The position numbers and the translations under genes are program-made. The notes below the pieces were generated by a model. It saw nothing but the letters and a program-made list of their open reading frames with translations. It did not search any database and was not told where the DNA came from. From positions 1-64,000 of the forward strand of contig JBOGWX010000065.1 of assembly GCA_050694055.1 (NCBI GenBank): a stretch of 64,000 nucleotides of DNA, given 5' to 3'. The DNA is from WHSV01 sp050694055 (lineage in GTDB: Bacteria; Actinomycetota; CADDZG01; WHSQ01). Position 1 is the stretch's first letter. Each line of letters begins with the position of its first letter. This document shows, piece after piece, positions 33,023 through 41,261 of this stretch.

Positions 33023-34864
33023 GTGGAGAAGTCCGAATCCACGAGCGCGGGGCAGCTCAATCCGTCCGGCGAGACCTGGCGTCGAGTCGCCACGGTCCAC
33101 CGAGCGGACGTCGAACGAGCGCGCGAGAAGAACCGTCAGGCGCGTCTGCGCTGGGTTCTGGTCGTCGGGCTCGTAGTCTTCGTCTACCTCCTCAGGCGGG
33201 CCCTGGAGAACAACCCTCTCGCCCTCGGCTGGCCCCGGCTCGGTCCCGACGCCATGCTCTACCTGCTCCCCGTCGTGATCGTGCTGATGATCGGTCTCGT
33301 CCTGGCGCTGCCGCTTCTGAACGGGCGAAGCCCCCACGTACGCTTCAGCCCCGAGGAGATCCCCATCGATTTTTCGGACGTGCGTGGTCTCGACATCGTG
33401 CTCGAGGAGGTGACGCGCAGTCTGCAGATCTTCCTGACCTATAAGTCCTTCAGAGAGGAGCTCGGCGGAAACCCCCGCCGGGGCATCCTGTTCGAGGGAC
33501 CGCCGGGCACCGGCAAGACGCACATCGCCAAAGCCATGGCCGCCGAGGCCGGCGTGCCCTTCTTCTTCGTCTCCTCCCCGGCTCTGACCTCGATGTGGCA
33601 AGGGGGCTCGTCGCTCAAGATCCGAAGCTTCTTCAAGACGGTCAAGAAGGCGGCGCGCAAGGAGGGCGGGGCGATCGGGTTCATCGAGGAGATCGACGCG
33701 ATCGGCGGTGCACGACACGGCACGAACTCCTTTACCGAGTATCAGGGTGAACGTCGGAGCGTCGCTCGCATGATGGGCTCGGGCGACAAGGACGCGGCGG
33801 TCAACGAGATGCTGATCCAGCTCCAGAGCTTCGACTCGCCACCGTTCGGACAGCGCATGCGAAACCGGCTCATCGACGCGGTGAACAAGTACCTTCCGAG
33901 TCGCCGACATCTGAAGAAGCGTCCCGCGGACTACGCCAACGTCTTGATCATCGCGGCGACGAACAGGGCAGACAATCTCGATCCCGCGCTGATGCGTCCC
34001 GGTCGCTTCGATCGAACTCTGTACTTCGACCTGCCCTCTCGGAACGGCCGGCGAGACCTGGTTGACTACTTTCTCGAGCGGCGAGCGCATGCGGACGACA
34101 TGGATCGTGAAGAACTGCGCGAGGAGCTCGCGGCCATGACGCTCGGCTACAGCCCGGCGATGCTCGAGCACATCCTGGACGAAGCTCTCGTATGGGCCAT
34201 TCGGGAGGGACGTAAGGAACTGAACTGGCGTGATGTTCAGCGGGCACGGCTCTCAGAGGAAATCGGCCTCGCGCAGCCGGTTGCCTACACCGATCGTGAA
34301 CGCCAGCTGATCGCGACGCACGAAGCGGGGCACGCCGTGGCCGCGTATCTATTCGCAAGTGACTGGCGCAAGCTCGAGGTGCTCTCGATCATCAAGCGCC
34401 GTCATGCCCTCGGGCTTCTCGCTCACTCCGACACCGAGGAACGCTTCACGAAGACAAAGTCGGAGCTCGAGTCGACGATCCGTATCGCGCTTGGCGGAAT
34501 GTGCGCCGAAGAGCTGTTCTTTGGCGAGCACGGCACAGGACCGTCCAACGATCTCGTAGCAGCGACCAGTCTCGGGGCTCAGATGGTGGGCTCTCTTGGC
34601 ATGGGTCGTTCGCTGGTGTCCTACGACGCCGTGAACCACGGTGCTCACAGTGCTCCGAACATCGTGGCGAAAGTGCTCAGCAACGACGACACCAAGCGCG
34701 AGGTCGAAGACATGCTCGTCGATCAAAAGAACCAGGTGCGCTACAAACTGGAGCACAATAGGGATCTCATCGAAGCCCTGCGGGATGCACTTCTCGAGAA
34801 GGAAGAGTTGCTCGGCGACGACATCCGAGCCGTGCTCGAGAAGACGCTGTCCGAACGCAACTAG
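33023..34864 (+). CDS. FtsH-like membrane AAA+ metalloprotease, divergent
   Basis: A 613-residue protein: two membrane helices (about residues 43-58 and 77-98) with a very short loop between them, AAA+ domain with Walker A GPPGTGKT (159-166), second region of homology ending ALMRPGRFDR (about 322-331), and an M41 peptidase domain with HEAGH (433-437) and GPSNDLVAAT supplying the third ligand. Two differences from housekeeping FtsH: Walker B reads IEEID instead of IDEID, and about 45 extra residues (roughly 232-305) separate it from sensor 1. The GTG start has AAAGGAG eight bases upstream. It probably degrades membrane or stalled proteins; a housekeeping FtsH is expected elsewhere. Confidence 0.85.
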   Translation: MEKSESTSAGQLNPSGETWRRVATVHRADVERAREKNRQARLRWVLVVGLVVFVYLLRRALENNPLALGWPRLGPDAMLYLLPVVIVLMIGLVLALPLLNGRSPHVRFSPEEIPIDFSDVRGLDIVLEEVTRSLQIFLTYKSFREELGGNPRRGILFEGPPGTGKTHIAKAMAAEAGVPFFFVSSPALTSMWQGGSSLKIRSFFKTVKKAARKEGGAIGFIEEIDAIGGARHGTNSFTEYQGERRSVARMMGSGDKDAAVNEMLIQLQSFDSPPFGQRMRNRLIDAVNKYLPSRRHLKKRPADYANVLIIAATNRADNLDPALMRPGRFDRTLYFDLPSRNGRRDLVDYFLERRAHADDMDREELREELAAMTLGYSPAMLEHILDEALVWAIREGRKELNWRDVQRARLSEEIGLAQPVAYTDRERQLIATHEAGHAVAAYLFASDWRKLEVLSIIKRRHALGLLAHSDTEERFTKTKSELESTIRIALGGMCAEELFFGEHGTGPSNDLVAATSLGAQMVGSLGMGRSLVSYDAVNHGAHSAPNIVAKVLSNDDTKREVEDMLVDQKNQVRYKLEHNRDLIEALRDALLEKEELLGDDIRAVLEKTLSERN

Positions 34865-34895
34865 TCTCGGGGCTCCTCGAGCAAAGAGCGGAGCC

Positions 34896-35315
34896 ATGAG
34901 TGGTTACGAGATCCTCGAGCACACCGCCGACATCGGCCTGCGAGCCCATGGGACAAGGGTGGAGGACCTGTTCGAGCAGGCCACTCGCGGGCTTTGCGAC
35001 ATCGCCGGCATCTGGCAGCCGGACCGGTCGGGGGCCTGTGAACTGATTGACATCACCGTCGAGGCGCGCGACCGTGAGGGGCTCCTGGTCGACTGGCTCA
35101 GCGAGGTGCTCTACGTGCACGATGCGCGCAATGCCGCACTCTCCTCGGTGCAGCTGAGCGAGGTTGGTGATGAGCGCGCCGTCGGGCGCATACTGATCGA
35201 GCCTCTCGGAGTTGAAGCCGAGACGGCGATCCAGATCAAAGCCGTCACCTACCACCAGTTGGCCGTGCGCAAGTCATCTTCGGGATGGAGCGCGACCGTG
35301 TTCTTCGATATCTGA
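34896..35315 (+). CDS. Archease
   Basis: A 139-residue archease beginning YEILEHTADIGLRAHG, with the expected metal-site acidic residues (HTADIG near the start, FFDI at the end) and LVDWLSEVLYVHD in the middle. Archease is the cofactor that lets the RtcB RNA ligase turn over repeatedly by promoting formation of the RtcB-GMP intermediate. ATG 34896 is used; the longer open frame upstream overlaps the protease gene. rtcB follows 26 bp downstream. Confidence 0.95.
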   Translation: MSGYEILEHTADIGLRAHGTRVEDLFEQATRGLCDIAGIWQPDRSGACELIDITVEARDREGLLVDWLSEVLYVHDARNAALSSVQLSEVGDERAVGRILIEPLGVEAETAIQIKAVTYHQLAVRKSSSGWSATVFFDI

Positions 35316-35341
35316 GAGCCTAGCGGGTAAGACGAAAGCCG

Positions 35342-36787
35342 ATGAGCGAGCCAAGACGCGTTGCCGAGTTCGAATGGGAACTACCGGTCGGTTTCGTCGA
35401 TGGGATGAACGTACCGGGTCGAGTGTTCGCTTCCAAAGATCTTTTCGACAAGGCGCTGGCGGATCGGGCAGCCGAGCAAGTTGCCAACGTTGCAACGCTT
35501 CCGGGCATCGTTGGTGCAAGTTACGCGATGCCCGACATCCACTGGGGCTACGGTTTTCCCATCGGCGGCGTCGCAGCGACCGATCCCGACGCGGGTGGCG
35601 TGCTGTCACCTGGGGGTGTCGGCTTCGACATCGGGTGCGGAGTGCGTCTCATGCGCACCGACCTCCAGCGCGACGACCTGCTCGACTCGTTGAAGGAGGT
35701 AGTGGATGCTCTGGGACGCCACGTGCCGCGCGGCGTTGGCGGGAGCGGTCGGTTGAAGCTGAAGGGCGGCGACCTTGATCGCGTTCTCACCGAAGGTGTC
35801 GCCTACGCGGTCGAGCGCAATGCCGGATGGGACGAAGACCTCGAGTCCTGTGAGGATTCGGGCACTCTCCCCGACGCCGACACCTCCCAGGTGTCCGAGC
35901 GCGCCAAAGAGCGCGGAACGAGCCAGCTCGGCAGTCTCGGGGCGGGCAACCACTTCTTGGAGGTCCAGGTCGTAGACGAGATTCGCGACGCGCGTGCGGC
36001 AGAAGTCCTCGGCCTCAGTTCTGGTCAGGTGTGCGTGATGATTCACTCGGGCTCGCGCGGCATAGGGCACCAGACCTGCACGGACTACCTGCGCTCGATC
36101 GACCGGCTCGGCAACACCTTCGGTTACGAACCACCCGACCGGCAACTCGCGTGCGCTCCTCTGAGCCATGACCTCGCGGAGAGCTACCGGCGGGCCATGA
36201 ACGCGTGTGGCAACTTTGCGCTTGCCAATCGCCAGGTGCTAATGGACGGCGCGCGCAAGGCCTTCGAGTCCGTCTTCTCTCGCTCGGCGCGAGACCTGGG
36301 GATGCGCCTCGTCTACGACGTGGCTCACAACCTGGCGAAGCTCGAAGCGCACACGGTCGATGGTGCGAAGCGCCGGGTATGTGTGCACCGGAAGGGCGCG
36401 ACCCGGGCCTTCGGCCCGAGCCACTCTGATCTCCCCGAGCGCTTCCGTCAGACGGGGCAGCCCGTATTGATCCCGGGGTCGATGGGCACCGCCTCGTTCA
36501 TCCTGACGGGCACCGACGAGTCGGGTGAGAGATCGTTCTCGTCGACCTGTCACGGAGCGGGCCGGGCGATGTCGCGCACGAAAGCCAAGAAGCAGATGAG
36601 CGGGCAGGATCTCCGTAGACGGCTGGAGGGCGAGGGCATCGTCCTCGCGAAGACGCGCTGGAAGTCGTTGAGCGAGGAGGCTCCCTACGCCTACAAGGAC
36701 GCCGAGGAGGTCGTCGAGACCTGCGAGGGGGCCGGGCTCAGCCGTGTCGTCGCCCGCCTGCGACCGATGGGCGTGGTAAAGGGCTGA
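35342..36787 (+). CDS. rtcB: RNA-splicing ligase RtcB
   Basis: A 481-residue GTP- and Mn-dependent RNA ligase that joins 2',3'-cyclic phosphate and 5'-OH ends. Signature segments: MPDIHWGYGFPIGGVAA, GGVGFDIGCGVRLMRTD, LGSLGAGNHFLEVQVVDE, HSGSRGIGHQ and, near the C-terminus, SRTKAKKQMSG. The size matches the family. It follows archease, so this is a two-gene RNA repair unit. No sigma54 regulator RtcR or CARF-type sensor is adjacent, unlike proteobacterial rtc operons. The stop is 23 bp from the convergent mca gene. Confidence 0.95.
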   Translation: MSEPRRVAEFEWELPVGFVDGMNVPGRVFASKDLFDKALADRAAEQVANVATLPGIVGASYAMPDIHWGYGFPIGGVAATDPDAGGVLSPGGVGFDIGCGVRLMRTDLQRDDLLDSLKEVVDALGRHVPRGVGGSGRLKLKGGDLDRVLTEGVAYAVERNAGWDEDLESCEDSGTLPDADTSQVSERAKERGTSQLGSLGAGNHFLEVQVVDEIRDARAAEVLGLSSGQVCVMIHSGSRGIGHQTCTDYLRSIDRLGNTFGYEPPDRQLACAPLSHDLAESYRRAMNACGNFALANRQVLMDGARKAFESVFSRSARDLGMRLVYDVAHNLAKLEAHTVDGAKRRVCVHRKGATRAFGPSHSDLPERFRQTGQPVLIPGSMGTASFILTGTDESGERSFSSTCHGAGRAMSRTKAKKQMSGQDLRRRLEGEGIVLAKTRWKSLSEEAPYAYKDAEEVVETCEGAGLSRVVARLRPMGVVKG

Positions 36788-36792
36788 TCCGC

Positions 36793-36805
36793 CGGGAGAC
36801 TCCCG
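36793..36805. terminator. Weak hairpin between rtcB and mca
   Basis: A short palindrome (CGGGAGACTCCCG) lies in the 23-bp gap between the convergent stops of rtcB and mca. The stem is 5-6 bp and no T-run follows, so terminator function is only suggested by position. Confidence 0.3.
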
Positions 36806-36810
36806 TCTGC

Positions 36811-37674
36811 TCAGCCGGTACCGATGAAGAGATCGTCCTCGGGATTCTCGGTCTCGACCGTCGAAGTCACCAGGGTGTAGTCCTCCCACGGATAAACCTT
36901 TCTGATCACGTCGTCGGGGATGGCAAACCACCATGAGTCGGGGTCGATCTGCGTCGCGTGGGCGAGCAGAGCCTTGGTGCGAAGCTCGACGTAGTCACCG
37001 ACATCAACCCGGGCGGTTATCTCCGGCTCTCGAAAGCCGTTCTCCTCCCAGCGTTCGAGCCACCCCTCATAAGGGCTCTCCCTGCCCTCGTCGATCATCG
37101 CTTGATGCAGCGCCATCATGCGCTGCTTCGAAAAGGTTGCGAAGTAGTAGAGCTTCGAGGGTTGCCACGGCTCGCCTCGGTCACGATGCAACTCCGGGTC
37201 GCCGGCCTCGCTGAACGCCTGCGTCCCCCACTCGTGCACCCGCACGTGATCCGGATGCTCGTAGCCTCGAGACTCGTCGTAGCAGAGCACGACCTCGGGC
37301 CGCTCCTTGCGAATGATCTCGACCAGGCGGCCCACGGCCTCGGCGGGATCAGCATTGGTGAAGGCCTCGGGATGAGAGTTAGACGGCCGGCCCGGCATCC
37401 CCGAGTCCCGATATCCGAGGAGGTAGACCTCGGCCACCCCGAGCATGTCGCACGCCGTCTGCAATTCGGCCTTGCGAATCTCGTCGATGCGATCGAGGAT
37501 TCCCGGCTGGTCCATCCGGGGATTGAGGATCTCGCCCTCCTCGCCGCCGGTTGTGCAGACCAGCACCACGCGCACGCCCTGGTTCGCATAGAGGGCCATG
37601 GTCCCCGCGCCCTTCGACGACTCATCGTCTGGATGAGCGTGAATGGCCAGCAGGCAACTCCGTTTCTGAGGCAT
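36811..37674 (-). CDS. mca: Mycothiol S-conjugate amidase Mca
   Basis: A 287-residue PIG-L-fold zinc hydrolase. The motif AIHAHPDDESSKGAGTMA gives the zinc-binding HPDDE site; VCTTGGEEGEILNP, LLGYRDSGMPGRPSNSHPEA and YEHPDHVRVHEWG are Mca-like rather than MshB-like. The length (about 290) and C-terminal half also favour Mca, which cleaves mycothiol conjugates of toxins to mercapturic acids for export. Its presence implies mycothiol as main thiol. A TAGCCT box six bases before the ATG indicates a leaderless mRNA sharing its -10 with the divergent membrane gene. Confidence 0.85.
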   Translation of the reverse strand: MPQKRSCLLAIHAHPDDESSKGAGTMALYANQGVRVVLVCTTGGEEGEILNPRMDQPGILDRIDEIRKAELQTACDMLGVAEVYLLGYRDSGMPGRPSNSHPEAFTNADPAEAVGRLVEIIRKERPEVVLCYDESRGYEHPDHVRVHEWGTQAFSEAGDPELHRDRGEPWQPSKLYYFATFSKQRMMALHQAMIDEGRESPYEGWLERWEENGFREPEITARVDVGDYVELRTKALLAHATQIDPDSWWFAIPDDVIRKVYPWEDYTLVTSTVETENPEDDLFIGTG

Positions 37675-37679
37675 GCAAG

Positions 37680-37686
37680 TAGGCTA
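37680..37686. promoter_or_regulatory. Symmetric bidirectional -10 element TAGGCTA
   Basis: The seven bases TAGGCTA read TAGGCT on + and TAGCCT on -. On + exactly six bases separate TAGGCT from the GTG at 37692; on - exactly six bases separate TAGCCT from the mca ATG at 37674. Both are TANNNT at leaderless spacing, so the 17-bp gap between the divergent starts appears to hold one shared -10 core. Promoter function is inferred from spacing and symmetry. Confidence 0.6.
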
Positions 37687-37691
37687 CCCGG

Positions 37692-38240
37692 GTGTCGCCC
37701 CTAGCCCTGCAAGGAGACTTCTTCGATCGTGTACGTACGGTCGCCGTCGCCCTCATGATCGCTGCCGGGGCCGCCATAGTCATCGGCTCGTTGTTCGAAT
37801 GGGTGTCGCTCTCCGATGTCCCCGAACCGGCTGAGGATGCCGACTTCGGGACCGGAGAAGCCTTTGACGACGAGGAGCAGAGGACCGAGCCGGTGGCCGG
37901 AACCGCAACGCCCTACGGCGTCAACTCGATCATCGCCGGGGTGGTGCTCATGGCTTCGGCCTTGGTGCTGCTGGTGCGCCGGCGAGGCAAGTGGGCCTGG
38001 TTCGGGTTTCTCTCGGCGGTGGTCGTGGGCGGGTTCGCGATTGCCTCGTACCGGGCGATCGCCGACACCGCCTCTCCTCTCTACCAGGAGTTGGACCTCG
38101 TCGGCAGGGCGAGCCCGGGGTTCGGGCTCACGCTCGTTGCCGCCGGAGCCATCACCGGATTGGTGGCTTCGGTCGCGGGTGTGATCGCAACCCCTTACCG
38201 AGAACCGGAAGGTGCCTCCGGCTCGGAAACCCGGTCGTGA
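37692..38240 (+). CDS. Four-helix membrane protein
   Basis: A 182-residue protein with an N-terminal helix (about residues 15-35), an acidic extracytoplasmic loop of about 45 residues (PEPAEDADFGTGEAFDDEEQ), and helices near residues 76-94, 100-118 and 144-165. The layout is like the two four-helix proteins at 11.6-12.7 kb. The GTG start matches the leaderless -10 box. Function unknown; sharing a promoter core with mca suggests similar timing of expression. Confidence 0.65.
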   Translation: MSPLALQGDFFDRVRTVAVALMIAAGAAIVIGSLFEWVSLSDVPEPAEDADFGTGEAFDDEEQRTEPVAGTATPYGVNSIIAGVVLMASALVLLVRRRGKWAWFGFLSAVVVGGFAIASYRAIADTASPLYQELDLVGRASPGFGLTLVAAGAITGLVASVAGVIATPYREPEGASGSETRS

Positions 38241-38247
38241 GCCGGCC

Positions 38248-39291
38248 TCAGAAGCGGGTGGTGTGTGCGTTCACGGCGGCGACGTAAACGCGCTGGTAGC
38301 GGTGCAACTTGCTACCGACATTGCCGGGGCCCGAGTAGTAGGCCGCGAGTGCCTGGTCCTGGGTGGGCATGATGGACAGCAGATAGCGCATGTACGACAC
38401 GCCCATCTTGATGTTGTCGTGAGCCTTGCGCACATCGAGAGACGCCCCACCGAGAAGGATCTTGTTGACCCAGCGCGCCGTGGCCGGCATGACCTGCATG
38501 ACTCCGATGGCGCCGGCGCTGGAGACGACGTCCTGCTGCCATCCGCTCTCCTGGTAAGCCATCGCCTTGATCAGAGACGGATTGACCCCGTTGGCCACGG
38601 CCTCCTGCTCCAACAGGTAGCCGATCTCGCCGGAGCTCACGGGGGCCGGCGCGACCGCCGCCGGCGCGCCGCCGGCGCCACCCGCTGGCACCGAGAGCGA
38701 CGTGCCCGCAACCACGAAGTTCGGGTTCGAGATGCCGTTGGCGCGCGCCAGGGCCGAGACCGTCACGCCGAAACGAACGGCGATGTCGGAGAGAGTCTCG
38801 CCGGCCTGCACGGTGTGGCTCGCGGCCCCAGTCGCGCTCGATCCACCGGTTCCGTGCGCGCCCGCGACCTTGATGGTCGTACCCGCAACCACCAGATTGG
38901 GGTTCGAGATGCCGTTGGCCCTCGCCAGCGCGTCCACCGTCGTTCCAAAGCGTCGCGCGAGAGCCCACAGGGTCTCGCCGGCCTGCACGGTGTGCGCCGA
39001 ACCCGACGAGACGGCCGTCGATCCTCCATCCGTCCCCGGAATGCGGAGCGAGGTTCCCGCCACCACCAGATTGGGGTCGGCCAGACCGTTCGCTCGAGCC
39101 AGCGCTCTCGTCGTCGTCCCGTAGCGAACCGCAAGGTCGGAAAGGGTCTCACCCTTCGCCACGACATGCTGGGCGGCGTGGGCGATGGCGGACTGCCCGG
39201 CCCACAACACGGCCGCGGTTCCCACGACGGCGGGACCGCGCCGTTTCGGGCGGGACCTCAGGTGCCTGCCCCGATACCCGGCTAGACGCAT
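38248..39291 (-). CDS. LysM-repeat lytic transglycosylase
   Basis: A 347-residue exported cell-wall protein. A basic N-terminus with hydrophobic segment (AVVGTAAVLWAGQSAIAHAA) is followed by three LysM modules of about 45 residues (for example HVVAKGETLSDLAVRYGTT and HTVQAGETLWALARRFGTT, each ending NPNLVVAGT-like) and a C-terminal SLT domain (KAMAYQESGWQQDVVSSAG, IGVMQVMPATARWV, AAYYSGPGNV) with the catalytic Glu in ESGW. It binds and cleaves peptidoglycan. ATG 39291 follows GAGGTG; longer upstream reading is not supported. Confidence 0.9.
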   Translation of the reverse strand: MRLAGYRGRHLRSRPKRRGPAVVGTAAVLWAGQSAIAHAAQHVVAKGETLSDLAVRYGTTTRALARANGLADPNLVVAGTSLRIPGTDGGSTAVSSGSAHTVQAGETLWALARRFGTTVDALARANGISNPNLVVAGTTIKVAGAHGTGGSSATGAASHTVQAGETLSDIAVRFGVTVSALARANGISNPNFVVAGTSLSVPAGGAGGAPAAVAPAPVSSGEIGYLLEQEAVANGVNPSLIKAMAYQESGWQQDVVSSAGAIGVMQVMPATARWVNKILLGGASLDVRKAHDNIKMGVSYMRYLLSIMPTQDQALAAYYSGPGNVGSKLHRYQRVYVAAVNAHTTRF

Positions 39292-39351
39292 CGAATATTC
39301 ACCTCGTCCTTGTTTGACAGAAGCAACATCAAGCACAACAGACCACAGAAG

Positions 39352-39357
39352 TGTCAA
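39352..39357 (-). promoter_or_regulatory. Possible -35 box (TTGACA) for the transglycosylase gene
   Basis: On the minus strand TTGACA lies about 60 bases before the ATG, with a weak -10-like region about 17 bases further. The rest of the 200-bp gap to the VanW gene stop shows no recognisable riboswitch; a cyclic-di-AMP element, often found before such genes, was looked for and not recognised. Confidence 0.3.
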
Positions 39358-39495
39358 GACGCGGACCCTAATTACGATGGTGTTATTAGCGCTCGCGCGA
39401 CGGAGCGTGGCCGTCGGCGGAGGTTTCACTACGGAGAGCGAGGCGGCTTCCCCATGGGAGGGCCGTGAAGCAACCCCGACCAACCACCGAGTTCT

Positions 39496-41250
39496 CTAGC
39501 AGTTGCGGCGCTCGACGATCATCGGTCCACTCTGGTAGCGGGTGAAGAACTCCTCTTCAGCGCCTCCGGGGAAGATGCGCGTGACCACTATGTCGAACCC
39601 CTCGTGGCCCGAGTCGACCACGACCTGCTCGCCCTTTTCCAGAGCGCGGTTCTCGCGGCACTCCGGCTCGGGTGGCTCGAAGTTGTAAGGCGCACTCGTG
39701 ACCGACTCGATATCGCCATCGACGTTGCCGTAGAAGGTCACGGTGATAGAGGTGTCGGTGTACGCGGTGTCGATGAAGATGCCGGCCTCGGAATCATTGA
39801 GAAACGCGAGATCGGGGGCCGGTGAAGAAATGGTTGCCTCACGCCCCATCGGATAGCGGCTGATGTAATACGAGTGCGCCTGATACTCGAGAAAGTCGTA
39901 GCCACCGAAGTAGATGGCATTGAAAAAGGTCGTGGCGAACTGACTGATGCCTCCTCCGATCTCCTCTACGAACTCCCCATCGCGTATGGCCGGTGCTCCG
40001 ACGAAACCCTTTGCGGTCGTGCGGGGCCCGACGAAGTCGTTGAGCGAGAAGCTCTCGCCCGGCTCGACGACCACCCCATCAACCAGATCCGCTATCACAT
40101 GGATATTCGCGACGCGCGGCTCGCAGCAGGCGTGCTCAGTCGTGAAGCTCGACACCTGCTCCGTGATGTTCAGGTCTTTGGCGTCTTTCGTGGTGAAGTC
40201 GGCCTGGACGGTGGCGCCCTTCAACGCAGCGGTGCGACTTCGCTTGGATGCGACCGTGAGTATCTGCTTGGCCGTCTTCTTGGGCTCGAAGGAGAAACCC
40301 TGTAACGACGGCACGACGTCCACGGTTGTGCCCGAGAGCTGAAAGGTTGCATCCTGTGGTTCCGTTTCGAGGTCCGCAGCTCGATCGCCCACGCGTTCGC
40401 TCAATTTCCTCGGCTTGACGCGTAGCTCCAGTTCGGTCTGCCCATCGCCCTCGACGACGATGACATCGACAATCGCACCGAGATCCTTGGGCGTGATCGT
40501 CAGGGTGCCGTTCGGACGCGTAAGCGTGATGGCTTCTGCGACCAGATTCTCGGCTCTCTCGGCAAGCGCGTCGACGTCGTCATCGTCGGTCGGGGGCTCG
40601 GCTTCTTCGGTAGAGGCCACGATGCGGTCGTCACCGGGCGTCCGAGCGGCACGCACAACCTTGTCGTTCAACTCGTCCTCGAGGAGGAGGATCCCAGGCT
40701 CGGGGTACAGCGGTGTGACCTTCGAACCCTTGAATTCGAGATCCCCCGGGAACGGTTGCGTCGAGAGCTCGTCGTCGTTCCTCTCGAGCCATGACTGGAA
40801 CTCGTCGTCGTCCAGGTGATCGTCCGGTTCCACGGTGATGTTGCCGAACGTCGCCAGCAGATGGTCTCCCAGAGCCGCCAGTGGATTTCCCTGCCGGCCG
40901 CGCTCCAGGACGTTCTCGGCCGTTTCCAGCACGTCGATTCGATAGCCCATGTCGGTGCCCGAGGTCGTGACCACGGTGTCGTCGTCGCTCGGCGAGACTC
41001 TCAGCACTTCGTCTCCTCGTTTCTGCTGCACCTCTCTGAGGGCGCGACGCAGTTCCTCCCCACCGAGTCCCCCTACGTCTTCACCCGCAACGGTCGTGCC
41101 GGGAAGCGCCCCCGCCCGCGCCACTCGGAACACGAGGAGCAGGATGGCGCACAACGCGAACAGCGCAACCACGATGAAGATCGTCAGTCGCGTTGCCCTC
41201 GGTAAGTTGGTATACGAACGCACGCCACCACCACGATAACGAGCGGGCAT
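39496..41250 (-). CDS. VanW family protein (YoaR-like)
   Basis: A 584-residue protein anchored by one N-terminal helix (about residues 22-42). Two related putative peptidoglycan-binding regions follow (about residues 55-180 and 220-330), then the VanW domain with GESFSLNDFVGPRT, IGGGISQFATTFFNAIYFGG and HSYYISRYPMGREATI, and a G5-like tail. Named for vancomycin-resistance clusters, VanW itself has no established activity; in actinobacteria such proteins are common and probably act on the cell wall. ATG 41250 is used because the basic pre-helix segment begins there. Confidence 0.85.
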   Translation of the reverse strand: MPARYRGGGVRSYTNLPRATRLTIFIVVALFALCAILLLVFRVARAGALPGTTVAGEDVGGLGGEELRRALREVQQKRGDEVLRVSPSDDDTVVTTSGTDMGYRIDVLETAENVLERGRQGNPLAALGDHLLATFGNITVEPDDHLDDDEFQSWLERNDDELSTQPFPGDLEFKGSKVTPLYPEPGILLLEDELNDKVVRAARTPGDDRIVASTEEAEPPTDDDDVDALAERAENLVAEAITLTRPNGTLTITPKDLGAIVDVIVVEGDGQTELELRVKPRKLSERVGDRAADLETEPQDATFQLSGTTVDVVPSLQGFSFEPKKTAKQILTVASKRSRTAALKGATVQADFTTKDAKDLNITEQVSSFTTEHACCEPRVANIHVIADLVDGVVVEPGESFSLNDFVGPRTTAKGFVGAPAIRDGEFVEEIGGGISQFATTFFNAIYFGGYDFLEYQAHSYYISRYPMGREATISSPAPDLAFLNDSEAGIFIDTAYTDTSITVTFYGNVDGDIESVTSAPYNFEPPEPECRENRALEKGEQVVVDSGHEGFDIVVTRIFPGGAEEEFFTRYQSGPMIVERRNC

Positions 41251-41261
41251 GGTTAGCCGTT

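Noticed and set aside
39292..39495. Cyclic-di-AMP (ydaO) or cyclic-di-GMP riboswitch upstream of the LysM transglycosylase
   Set aside because: Such elements are common before these genes, but the conserved core segments could not be recognised here.
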